Shown here one piece after another: positions 1-5,792 of a DNA stretch of 5,802 nt (within the stretch, counting starts at the first letter, position 1; each line of letters opens with the position of its first letter). The stretch lies in the NCBI GenBank assembly GCA_947174085.1, contig CAMWHN010000146.1:1-5802 (forward strand), in the 5' to 3' direction. The notes beneath the pieces are model-generated. The model saw only the letters and a program-made list of their open reading frames with translations, ran no database searches and was not told the DNA's origin. The position numbers were made by a program, and so were the translations under genes. The stretch is from an uncultured Ruminococcus sp. GTDB taxonomy: Bacteria; Bacillota; Clostridia; Oscillospirales; Ruminococcaceae.

Positions 1-86
1 ATAATATATAGGCTTATATATAAATAATATTGCAAAACAGCTTATTATAAATAACATGATTATTCCAATTTTTTTCTTTTTTATCA

Positions 87-527
87 TTATAAATTACCCT
101 CAACAACAATAATAGAGCTAAAAATAAGTGCTTCTTTGAGCCATTTAAGAAAACCTTTGAAAAAAATTTTTTTATCAGCAGAAATGCTATCTAATTCTTG
201 CTCTATTTCAGTAATGATTTTAAGCCAATCTTCCTTACCAATCCAATTGTCAAAACAGACATCAAAAACAAATTCAGGTGTTCCATCAAAAGCGTCTTTG
301 ATAGGGTATATTCTATTAAAATAATCAATTAAGCATTCATAATCTTGCTTGTATATTCTCAAAGGTGTAGGATAACAATGCCAATCCTCCCATGCTGGAT
401 TCCAGTCAGGTGCATTAGAAATTTTAAGGGGATTAAAATCCAATAGAATTTTTTCATTTTTAGGTGCGTGTAACCTTAATTCGATATATTTCTGTTTTTT
501 ATAATCACTTGATTTCAGCCATATCAT
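87..527 (-). CDS. Hypothetical protein, Trp-rich, soluble, 146 aa
   Basis: I do not recognise this protein with confidence. It has no signal peptide and no clear membrane segment, and it is rich in aromatic residues (seven Trp, many Phe and Tyr) and in acidic residues. Visible landmarks are a Pro/Trp-rich stretch near residues 40-55 (PDWNPAWEDW), a central DNWIGKEDW segment, and a C-terminal amphipathic region ending in IIVVEGNL. The ATG start at 527 is supported by a strong Shine-Dalgarno TAAGGAGG (minus-strand reading of 538-545) with a 10-nt spacer. The gene lies downstream of leuB-ilvE in the same direction, but a terminator at 585-624 separates them. I see no convincing promoter of its own, so it may depend on readthrough or on a weak AT-rich promoter. 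The size, composition and isolation recall small immunity or accessory proteins, but this is only a guess. That it is a real gene is likely; its function is unknown. Confidence 0.75.
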   Translation of the reverse strand: MIWLKSSDYKKQKYIELRLHAPKNEKILLDFNPLKISNAPDWNPAWEDWHCYPTPLRIYKQDYECLIDYFNRIYPIKDAFDGTPEFVFDVCFDNWIGKEDWLKIITEIEQELDSISADKKIFFKGFLKWLKEALIFSSIIVVEGNL

Positions 528-537
528 GATATTTTTG

Positions 538-545
538 CCTCCTTA
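538..545 (-). promoter_or_regulatory. Strong ribosome binding site of the 146-aa hypothetical gene
   Basis: The minus strand reads TAAGGAGG here, close to the full anti-16S complement, 10 nt before the ATG at 527. It fixes the start codon and is the best evidence that this unrecognised reading frame is translated. Confidence 0.8.
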
Positions 546-584
546 CTTTTTTTGATAATATAAACTAAAATTTATTTATTTTTT

Positions 585-624
585 AAAACCGCCCCCAAAA
601 AAATTTCATTTCAGGGACGGTTTT
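585..624 (-). terminator. Rho-independent terminator of the leuB-ilvE operon
   Basis: Bases 585-595 (AAAACCGCCCC) pair with 614-624 (GGGACGGTTTT) around an 18-nt loop. The single non-Watson-Crick position (592/617) is a stable G-U wobble in minus-strand RNA but a C-A mismatch in plus-strand RNA, so the hairpin favours the minus-strand transcript. In that direction the stem ends in a short T run (TTTT) followed by A-rich sequence. It begins 13 bases beyond the ilvE stop codon, the expected position. It should also insulate the hypothetical gene at 87-527 from the leucine operon. Confidence 0.8.
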
Positions 625-637
625 TATTTGCTAAAAT

Positions 638-1669
638 TTAATCTACAATAATTTCATGAATCCAACCTGCAGGGGCATCAATTCTGCCCATTTGAATGCC
701 AGTCAGCGTATCATAAAGTTTTTGAACAGTTTCACCCATCTTATCCATACCAGACGGGAAATAAATTTCTTCTTCATGGTTGACAATTTTTCCAACAGGA
801 GAAATTACTGCTGCTGTTCCACAAAGACCACATTCAGCGAAATCTTTTACTTCTTCAAATAATACTTCACGTTCTTGTACTTCTAAACCAAGATAATGTT
901 CTGCAACATAAACAAGTGAACGTCTTGTAATAGAAGGCAAAATGCTATTAGATTTTGGTGTTACAATTTTATTATCTTTTGTAACAAATAAGAAATTTGC
1001 ACCGCCAGTTTCTTCTACTTTGGTATGTGTTGCAGGGTCTAAGAACATATTTTCGTCATAGCCTTGTCGATGAGCGTCCATGAGAGTATGTAAACTCATA
1101 GCATAATTTAAACCGGCTTTAATATTACCAGTGCCGTGAGGAGCAGCTCTGTCCAAATCGCTGACACGAAGTGTAATTGGTTTTGCACCGCCTTTAAAAT
1201 AAGGGCCTACCGGTGTAGCAAAAATTCTGAACTGATATTCATCAGCAGGTTTTACGCCGATAACAGAATTAATCCCGAACATAAACGGTCTTAAATACAA
1301 CGTTGCACCACTGCCATAAGGTGGAACATAACTCGCATTTGCTCTAACAACTTGTTCCACAGCTTCTAAAAATTTTTCTTTTGGGAATACAGGCATTTCT
1401 AATCTTTGTGCAGAAGCTTCTAAACGTTCTGCATTCAAATCCGGACGGAATGTTACAATTCTGCCATCTTTGGTAGTATAAGCTTTCAAACCCTCGAAAA
1501 CAGTTTGTGCATATTGCAGAACGCAAGCACATTCATTCATGATAATATTAGCATCTTCTGTGAGAGTGCCATTATCCCATGCGCCGTTTTTATAATTGGC
1601 AACATAACGCTTGTCTGTCTGCATGTAGGCAAAACCCAAATTGCCCCAATCAATTGTTTTCTTTTCCAT
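638..1669 (-). CDS. ilvE: Branched-chain amino acid aminotransferase (class IV)
   Basis: This PLP enzyme interconverts leucine, isoleucine and valine with their 2-oxo acids, using glutamate/2-oxoglutarate, in the cytoplasm. At 343 residues it fits the longer, eukaryotic-like BCAT group (ilvE type II) rather than the roughly 310-residue E. coli type. Visible family signatures are GLKAY with RIVTFRPDLNAERL in the N-terminal third, FATPVGPYFKGG, the PLP lysine region HGTGNIKAGLNYA (Lys184), the KVEETGGANFLFV segment with Glu219-220, and CGLCGTAAVISPVGKI near the C-terminus. I place the start at ATG 1669 (MEKKTIDWG). An in-frame TTG at 1678 would extend it by three residues, but that codon directly abuts the ribosome binding site (AAAGGA at 1679-1684), whereas ATG 1669 has a 9-nt spacer. 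It follows leuB by 30 bases on the same strand and is almost certainly cotranscribed with it; a terminator follows. Its leucine-forming reaction uses the product of LeuB. Confidence 0.96.
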   Translation of the reverse strand: MEKKTIDWGNLGFAYMQTDKRYVANYKNGAWDNGTLTEDANIIMNECACVLQYAQTVFEGLKAYTTKDGRIVTFRPDLNAERLEASAQRLEMPVFPKEKFLEAVEQVVRANASYVPPYGSGATLYLRPFMFGINSVIGVKPADEYQFRIFATPVGPYFKGGAKPITLRVSDLDRAAPHGTGNIKAGLNYAMSLHTLMDAHRQGYDENMFLDPATHTKVEETGGANFLFVTKDNKIVTPKSNSILPSITRRSLVYVAEHYLGLEVQEREVLFEEVKDFAECGLCGTAAVISPVGKIVNHEEEIYFPSGMDKMGETVQKLYDTLTGIQMGRIDAPAGWIHEIIVD

Positions 1670-1699
1670 GATAAACAATCCTTTCTTGTAAAAATAAAA

Positions 1700-2782
1700 T
1701 TATATATAATTAGCGATTAAATCGCCCATTTCAGAGCATTTTACTTGTTTACAGCCCTCGGACATAATATCACCTGTGCGATAACCGTCTTTTAGAACTT
1801 GTTGCACAGCTTTTTCAACAGCATCAGCTTCTTCTTGTAAATCCAATGAATATCTTAACAGCATTGCACCAGACAAAATTGCCGCAATAGGATTTGCAAT
1901 ATCTTTTCCGGCAATATCTGGCGCAGAACCGCCACTTGGTTCATACAAGCCGAATTTTGTTTCATTTAAGCTAGCTGACGGCAACATACCTAAAGAACCA
2001 GTTACCATTGCGGCTTCGTCAGATAAAATATCACCAAACATATTTTCAGTTACCATAACATCAAACTGTGCAGGTTCTTTGACAATTTGCATAGCTGTAC
2101 TGTCAACAAGTGCATGTTCTAATATTACTTCCGGATAATCCTTTGCGACTTCAGAGACAACTTTGCGCCATAATCTTGAAGAATCTAATACATTTGCTTT
2201 GTCAACACTAGTTACTTTTTTACGGCGTTTCATAGCGACTTCAAATGCTTTTACAGCAATTCTTCTGATTTCATTTTCATTATAAGACAGCGTGTCCACT
2301 GCTGTCATTACACCGTCAACAAGTTCAGTCTTACGCTCGCCGAAATATAAACCGCCTGTTAATTCACGCATAATTAACATGTCAAAGCCTTTACTGCTAA
2401 TATCTTCTCTAAGCGTACATGCTTCCCGCAATTGCGGATATAAAACACATGGTCTTAAATTTGCAAATAAACCTAATGATTTTCTAAGCTTTAACAAGCC
2501 TGCTTCTGGACGAAGATGTGCTGGCAGTTGATACCAAGGCGAAGTTGTGGTATTTCCACCAATTGAACCCATTAAAACAGCGTCACTTGCCTGACAAGCC
2601 TTGATAGTTTCTTCTGTGAGAGGCTCGCCATAAGCATCAATCGAGCAACCGCCCATTAATAACTCTTGATATGTGAATACATGATGATATTTTTCAGCAA
2701 TTTTGTCCAACACTTTCATAGCCTGTGTGACAATCTCTGCACCAATGCCATCACCTTTAATCACTGCAATTTTATGATTCAT
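1700..2782 (-). CDS. leuB: 3-Isopropylmalate dehydrogenase
   Basis: LeuB oxidises (2R,3S)-3-isopropylmalate with NAD+; the product loses CO2 to give 4-methyl-2-oxopentanoate, the direct precursor of leucine. The 360-residue length is normal. The isocitrate/isopropylmalate dehydrogenase fold is clear: GDGIG (10-14), the substrate arginine region RPEAGLLKLRKSLGLFANLRP, MRELTGGLYFGERK with catalytic Tyr146, VDKANVLDSS with catalytic Lys195, metal-binding Asp227 (VDSTAM) and Asp251/Asp255 (MFGDILSDEAA), then the cofactor-binding stretch EPSGGSAPDIAGKDIANP. The ATG at 2782 is preceded by AAAGGTAGG at a good distance. It is the first gene of a two-gene minus-strand unit with ilvE. No leuA, leuC or leuD lies in the window. 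The short leader (about 33 nt) leaves no room for a T-box or leader-peptide attenuator, so any control probably acts at the promoter. Confidence 0.97.
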   Translation of the reverse strand: MNHKIAVIKGDGIGAEIVTQAMKVLDKIAEKYHHVFTYQELLMGGCSIDAYGEPLTEETIKACQASDAVLMGSIGGNTTTSPWYQLPAHLRPEAGLLKLRKSLGLFANLRPCVLYPQLREACTLREDISSKGFDMLIMRELTGGLYFGERKTELVDGVMTAVDTLSYNENEIRRIAVKAFEVAMKRRKKVTSVDKANVLDSSRLWRKVVSEVAKDYPEVILEHALVDSTAMQIVKEPAQFDVMVTENMFGDILSDEAAMVTGSLGMLPSASLNETKFGLYEPSGGSAPDIAGKDIANPIAAILSGAMLLRYSLDLQEEADAVEKAVQQVLKDGYRTGDIMSEGCKQVKCSEMGDLIANYI

Positions 2783-2821
2783 AATTTTAACCTACCTTTC
2801 TAAAAAATAAATTCTGTTTCT

Positions 2822-2850
2822 ATTATACTACTCATGTAATAAAATGTCAA
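2822..2850 (-). promoter_or_regulatory. Sigma-A promoter of leuB-ilvE
   Basis: On the minus strand a perfect -35 hexamer TTGACA (2845-2850) and a perfect -10 hexamer TATAAT (2822-2827) are separated by exactly 17 bases. Transcription should start near 2815, leaving a leader of about 33 nt before leuB. With full consensus boxes the promoter should be intrinsically strong, so a repressor or similar control would be expected if leucine synthesis is regulated. Confidence 0.88.
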
Positions 2851-2864
2851 TGATTTTTTGACAT
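2844..2864. promoter_or_regulatory. Inverted repeat at the leuB -35 box, possible operator
   Basis: ATGTCAA (2844-2850) and TTGACAT (2858-2864) are perfect 7-bp inverted arms around a 7-bp spacer. The left arm includes the leuB -35 hexamer. A wider pair, TCATGT (2832-2837) and ACATGA (2861-2866), is nested around it. The position between two divergent promoters suits a repressor site. Part of the symmetry could simply reflect a TTGACA on each strand, since the plus-strand copy has no matching -10 box. Confidence 0.4.
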
Positions 2865-2883
2865 GATTTTTTTACGAATTTTG

Positions 2884-2912
2884 TTGCAAAATTTTTAAAA
2901 CTATGCTATAAT
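2884..2912 (+). promoter_or_regulatory. Sigma-A promoter of the small membrane protein gene
   Basis: TTGCAA (2884-2889, five of six matches to the -35 consensus) and TATAAT (2907-2912, perfect) have a 17-base spacer. Transcription would start near 2919, giving a leader of about 33 nt with the ribosome binding site AAGGAG at 2936-2941. The promoter is divergent from that of leuB, with 33 bp between the two -35 boxes. Confidence 0.8.
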
Positions 2913-2951
2913 AAAAGCATTGCCTGTCATTTAGAAAGGAGATTTGGCATT

Positions 2952-3332
2952 ATGAGGCATTATATGACAGTTTATTTGCAATATGTTGAAAAAATATTAA
3001 ACAATTCTGACAAATTAGAACTGAAACAAATTTCTGCTTTGCGCCGTGAAATTTTAGTACAGATTGGTTTCATGCAACATGAACGTCTGGTACATTTTCT
3101 AGTTGTCATACTAATTGCGCTAGCATTTTTTATCACAATGGGATTATTATTATATTTTAAAAGCATAGGATTGTTATTATTAAGCTTATTGCTTTTATTA
3201 TTATTAATTCCTTATATTGCACATTATTATTTTCTGGAAAATACAACGCAAAAATTTTATATTTTATATAATAAACTGGCATCTCTTGATGACAAGGCAG
3301 ATTACCCGAACACTGATAAAATAAAATTTTAA
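2952..3332 (+). CDS. Conserved clostridial membrane protein, two TM helices, unknown function
   Basis: This 126-residue protein has a charged N-terminal part (residues 1-45, helical in appearance, with the stretch LRREILVQIGFMQHERLVH), two hydrophobic helices at about 46-69 and 72-93, and a polar C-terminal tail. The second helix is almost pure leucine (residues 74-85). It is followed by IPYIAHYYFLEN, which together with the QIGFMQHER stretch resembles, from memory, a family of uncharacterised Clostridia membrane proteins. No catalytic motif is visible. Both ends are probably cytoplasmic, with the helices forming a hairpin; this is inferred from the charges. The ATG at 2952 is supported by AAGGAG 10 nt upstream; Met5 would sit too far away. 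It has its own promoter, is divergent from leuB, and precedes the foldase gene by 98 bases in the same direction. No clear GC-rich terminator follows it. Confidence 0.85.
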   Translation: MRHYMTVYLQYVEKILNNSDKLELKQISALRREILVQIGFMQHERLVHFLVVILIALAFFITMGLLLYFKSIGLLLLSLLLLLLLIPYIAHYYFLENTTQKFYILYNKLASLDDKADYPNTDKIKF

Positions 3333-3350
3333 AAAATTTCATTTGGTTTT

Positions 3351-3380
3351 CATACAGTGTTCAATATGTATTTTTATAAT
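3351..3380 (+). promoter_or_regulatory. Candidate promoter of the foldase-nth unit
   Basis: A perfect -10 hexamer TATAAT lies at 3375-3380. The best upstream partner is CATACA (3351-3356), which matches only three of six -35 bases at an 18-base spacing, so the promoter would be weak or activator-dependent. Transcription would start near 3387, inside the right arm of the inverted repeat at 3366-3397. Confidence 0.45.
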
Positions 3381-3397
3381 ATACGATAAAAATACAT
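3366..3397. repeat. 12-bp perfect inverted repeat over the foldase promoter
   Basis: ATGTATTTTTAT (3366-3377) is the exact reverse complement of ATAAAAATACAT (3386-3397), with an 8-nt spacer. It overlaps the -10 box at 3375-3380. If transcription starts near 3387 the RNA would hold only the right arm, so it would act as a DNA operator. If the upstream gene is read through, the RNA could instead fold into an AT-rich hairpin. No T run follows it, so it is a poor terminator. Confidence 0.65.
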
Positions 3398-3430
3398 GAT
3401 TTTATAAACCAGAAAGGAAGAAAAGACTTT

Positions 3431-5092
3431 ATGAGCAAAGACAAAAATCAAAAGCAAGAAGCTCCTGAAGAAAAATCTTACAAGGGAATCCTTGGAGATT
3501 ATCAAGAACAATCAGATTCGTCTGCAAAACAAACAGATACTACAAATTCTGTTCCAGAGCCTAAAAAATCTAATAAGGCATTAAAAATTGCAAGTGTCTC
3601 TGTTGTTTCAGCGGCGATTATTGGCTGTTTAGGATTTTTAGGCGTACGCCTATGGAATAATCAGGCAAATAATCCAGAAAATTTGATAACACAGGACAGT
3701 CAATCTGACTTGTCAGAGAACAGCTCCACACTTCCAGAGAATCCAAATGCGGCTATGTATTCTGAAAATCTGGAAATTTCTCCTGCATTAATGGAATGTT
3801 TCTACAAAGATTATTTATCACAGTTTGAATCTGCATTTTCTTATTATGGCATTGATTCCGAAACTTCATTAAAAGACCAAATGTTACCAGAAGAAGTAGG
3901 CGAATCTATTTCATGGTTTGATTATATCATGAGACAGACAAAAAGCACTGTGACACAATTACTTGTATTCAATGAAGCAGCAAATGCTGACGGCTTTGTA
4001 TTATCTGATGAAAATAAACAAACACTAGAAGATACATTTGCAGATGTTGATATGAATACTTATGGGGATAACGTTTCAGAAGAAGATGTTCGTACTATGC
4101 TGGAAATGGAATTAATTGCTTCTTGTTATTTCAACGAAGTGCTTGAAAATATGGAAATCACAGATGATGATTTAAATGCCTATTATCAAGAGCATAGAAC
4201 AGAATTTGATACCTGTGGTTTGGTTGGTTTTTCTGTTGCTTATGAAGAAGAAACAGATGATGAAAATGCGACCACAGAAGAAACTCAAGAACAAGGCTTG
4301 ACAAAAGAAAAAGCACAAGAACTTGCAGAAAATTTGAAAAATTCTAAAACACCTGAAGAATTTGAAAACCAAGTACATGATATTTTAATCACATATGAGG
4401 GCTATACAGAAGAAGAAATAGTTGATTTATTACCAACGATTCATAATGACAGCTTTTCTTATACAGAAGGCTTTGATATGTCAGATTGGGCATTTGCAGA
4501 AGATACAAACGTTAATGATACATATTTGACAGAAAATGATGGTTATATTTCAGTTTATATGCTGACACGTCAGGCAAGTCTTGATGAAACAGCTACCGTA
4601 AATGTAAGACATATTTTATTTTCTACAAGCGACCATACAGAAGAACTTGATGAAGATGCTGATGAAACGGCACAGAAAACAGCAAGCGAAAACGCTATGA
4701 AAACTTGTTGGGAACTTGCGGAAAATGCACTTAAAGAGTGGGAAAATGGCGAAAAAACAGAAGATAGTTTTGCAGAGCTTGCAAATTCATATTCCGAAGA
4801 CCCCGGTTCTAATACTAATGGCGGTTTATATGAAAATGTCTATGTTGGTCAGATGGTAACTGCTTTTAATGACTGGTGCTTTGACAGTTCTCGCCAAGTG
4901 GGTGATACAGGTCTTGTAGAAACAAATTATGGTGTACATGTAATGTATTATTCCGGCATGGGTGAACCTGTTTGGAAAAGCACTGCTAAAAACGCAATCA
5001 AATATGATAATATGGACAATTGGTATGAACAACAGCAGAAGATTTGGGCTGTTAATACTAATGATGATATTATCAGTGCAATTGGGGATTAA
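3431..5092 (+). CDS. Membrane-anchored PrsA/SurA-type foldase (parvulin peptidyl-prolyl isomerase)
   Basis: This is probably an extracytoplasmic chaperone and prolyl isomerase that helps secreted proteins fold at the outer face of the membrane. The order along its 553 residues is: a polar cytoplasmic tail (1-49), one transmembrane anchor (about 50-74), an Asn/Ser-rich linker, a SurA-N-like helical region (about 110-260, ending ITDDDLNAYYQEHRTEFD), a degenerate parvulin-like unit (about 262-380), and an intact parvulin domain (about 388-509). The intact domain has VRHILF with His394, FAELANSYSEDPGS, GQMVTAF (473-479) and YGVHVMYY with His503, the paired histidines typical of parvulins. IIGC at 63-66 resembles a lipobox, but its position after a 50-residue tail and the hydrophobic residues that follow favour a membrane anchor. 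The protein is strongly acidic. The ribosome binding site AAAGGAAG precedes ATG 3431, and nth follows after three bases. I withhold the symbol prsA because the architecture differs from the classic lipoprotein. Confidence 0.9.
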   Translation: MSKDKNQKQEAPEEKSYKGILGDYQEQSDSSAKQTDTTNSVPEPKKSNKALKIASVSVVSAAIIGCLGFLGVRLWNNQANNPENLITQDSQSDLSENSSTLPENPNAAMYSENLEISPALMECFYKDYLSQFESAFSYYGIDSETSLKDQMLPEEVGESISWFDYIMRQTKSTVTQLLVFNEAANADGFVLSDENKQTLEDTFADVDMNTYGDNVSEEDVRTMLEMELIASCYFNEVLENMEITDDDLNAYYQEHRTEFDTCGLVGFSVAYEEETDDENATTEETQEQGLTKEKAQELAENLKNSKTPEEFENQVHDILITYEGYTEEEIVDLLPTIHNDSFSYTEGFDMSDWAFAEDTNVNDTYLTENDGYISVYMLTRQASLDETATVNVRHILFSTSDHTEELDEDADETAQKTASENAMKTCWELAENALKEWENGEKTEDSFAELANSYSEDPGSNTNGGLYENVYVGQMVTAFNDWCFDSSRQVGDTGLVETNYGVHVMYYSGMGEPVWKSTAKNAIKYDNMDNWYEQQQKIWAVNTNDDIISAIGD

Positions 5093-5095
5093 TTT

Positions 5096-5725
5096 ATGAC
5101 AAAACAAGAACGTACGCTAGAAGCTGTACAAATTTTAAAACAACGTTATCCGAATGCACTTTGTTCGTTAATTTATGACGAACCCTATCAATTAATGATT
5201 GCAGTAAGATTATCTGCACAGTGTACAGATGCAAGAGTAAATCTGGTCACAAAGCCTTTATTTCAGAAATATACTAGTTTACAAGCGTTTGCAAATGCGG
5301 ATTTAACAGAACTTGAAAAAGATGTCAAACCCTGTGGCTTTTACAGAATGAAAGCCAAAAGCATTAAAGAAGCTTGTCAAAGATTATTAACAGTTTATAA
5401 CGGCGTGTTACCAGATACTATGAACGAACTTTTGACTTTGTCAGGTGTTGGCAGAAAAACTGCAAATTTGCTTTTAGGTGATGTTTATCATAAACCTGCT
5501 GCTGTTGTTGTTGATACGCATTTTATAAGAATCACAAAACGGCTCGGCTTGACACAGGAAACAGAACCTCCCAAAATAGAGGCGGATTTAAGAAAATTAC
5601 TTCCGCCCGAAGAATCTTCTGCATTTTGTCATAGAGTTGTGTTATTCGGACGTGATATCTGTCGGGCTAGAAAACCACAGTGCGCAGTATGTCCTATGTG
5701 TAAAATTTGTCCATCATGTGCATGA
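5096..5725 (+). CDS. nth: Endonuclease III (DNA glycosylase/AP lyase)
   Basis: Nth removes oxidised pyrimidines from DNA and cuts the resulting abasic site by beta-elimination, in base excision repair. The 209-residue length is normal. Visible signatures are LSAQCTDARVN (the helix region near residue 40), the helix-hairpin-helix LSGVGRKTANLLLG with catalytic Lys121, VVVDTHFIRI with catalytic Asp140, and the C-terminal [4Fe-4S] set Cys189-X6-Cys196-X2-Cys199-X5-Cys205. The Lys-Asp spacing is one residue longer than in E. coli Nth (120/138). Two additional cysteines (202, 208) lie inside and after the cluster motif, and the protein stops one residue later. The start is three bases after the foldase stop codon; its only ribosome binding site candidate, GGGG at 5084-5087, lies within the foldase coding end, so translation is probably coupled. 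No clear terminator follows. Confidence 0.96.
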   Translation: MTKQERTLEAVQILKQRYPNALCSLIYDEPYQLMIAVRLSAQCTDARVNLVTKPLFQKYTSLQAFANADLTELEKDVKPCGFYRMKAKSIKEACQRLLTVYNGVLPDTMNELLTLSGVGRKTANLLLGDVYHKPAAVVVDTHFIRITKRLGLTQETEPPKIEADLRKLLPPEESSAFCHRVVLFGRDICRARKPQCAVCPMCKICPSCA

Positions 5726-5740
5726 GTTTCTAGCAGACTA

Positions 5741-5769
5741 TTGACAAATTAAAAAAAATCAGTTAAAAT
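5741..5769 (+). promoter_or_regulatory. Sigma-A promoter for a gene beyond the right edge
   Basis: A perfect -35 box TTGACA (5741-5746) and TAAAAT (5764-5769, five of six -10 matches) are separated by 17 bases, 15 bases past the nth stop codon. Transcription would start near 5776 and reads out of the window. Confidence 0.75.
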
Positions 5770-5784
5770 AAATATATATTAAAA

Positions 5785-5792
5785 AAAGGCGG
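5785..5792 (+). promoter_or_regulatory. Probable ribosome binding site of the next gene
   Basis: AAAGGCGG lies about 16 bases after the predicted transcription start and 10 bases before the window ends. A start codon is therefore expected at or just past the right edge. No coding sequence of that gene is visible here. Confidence 0.5.

Noticed and set aside
1..50. AT-rich repeats (TTATATATAA and ATAATA/TATTAT pairs) as a terminator or origin element
   Set aside because: The stems are short, contain almost no G/C pairs and have no T run; ordinary AT-rich intergenic DNA explains them.
557..562. TATATT as a -10 box for the 146-aa hypothetical gene
   Set aside because: No acceptable -35 hexamer at the required distance (TAAAAA); such hexamers are common in this AT-rich stretch.
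2292..2531. Plus-strand reading frame opposite leuB
   Set aside because: It lies entirely antisense to conserved leuB motifs and lacks a ribosome binding site; a shadow frame.
2858..2863. Second TTGACA on the plus strand as a -35 box
   Set aside because: At 16-18 bases downstream there is only TTGTTG-like sequence and no -10 hexamer; the TTGCAA/TATAAT pair at 2884-2912 is far better.
2890..2904. Possible CodY box (AATTTTCWGAAAATT-like) near the divergent promoters
   Set aside because: About five mismatches to the consensus in a very AT-rich spacer; no better than chance.
3325..3339. CodY-like AATTTT/A-run/TTT sequence at the end of the small membrane protein gene
   Set aside because: Three mismatches including the central C and G, and it overlaps a stop codon in A/T-only sequence rather than a promoter.
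3351..3430. Riboswitch or RNA thermometer in front of the foldase
   Set aside because: The predicted leader is only about 45 nt and holds one arm of the inverted repeat, so no structured leader can form from the proposed start.
4172..4378. Minus-strand Phe/Cys-rich reading frame inside the foldase gene
   Set aside because: It is the antisense shadow of Glu/Lys-rich codons (GAA/AAA read as TTC/TTT), with no ribosome binding site and no protein-like pattern.
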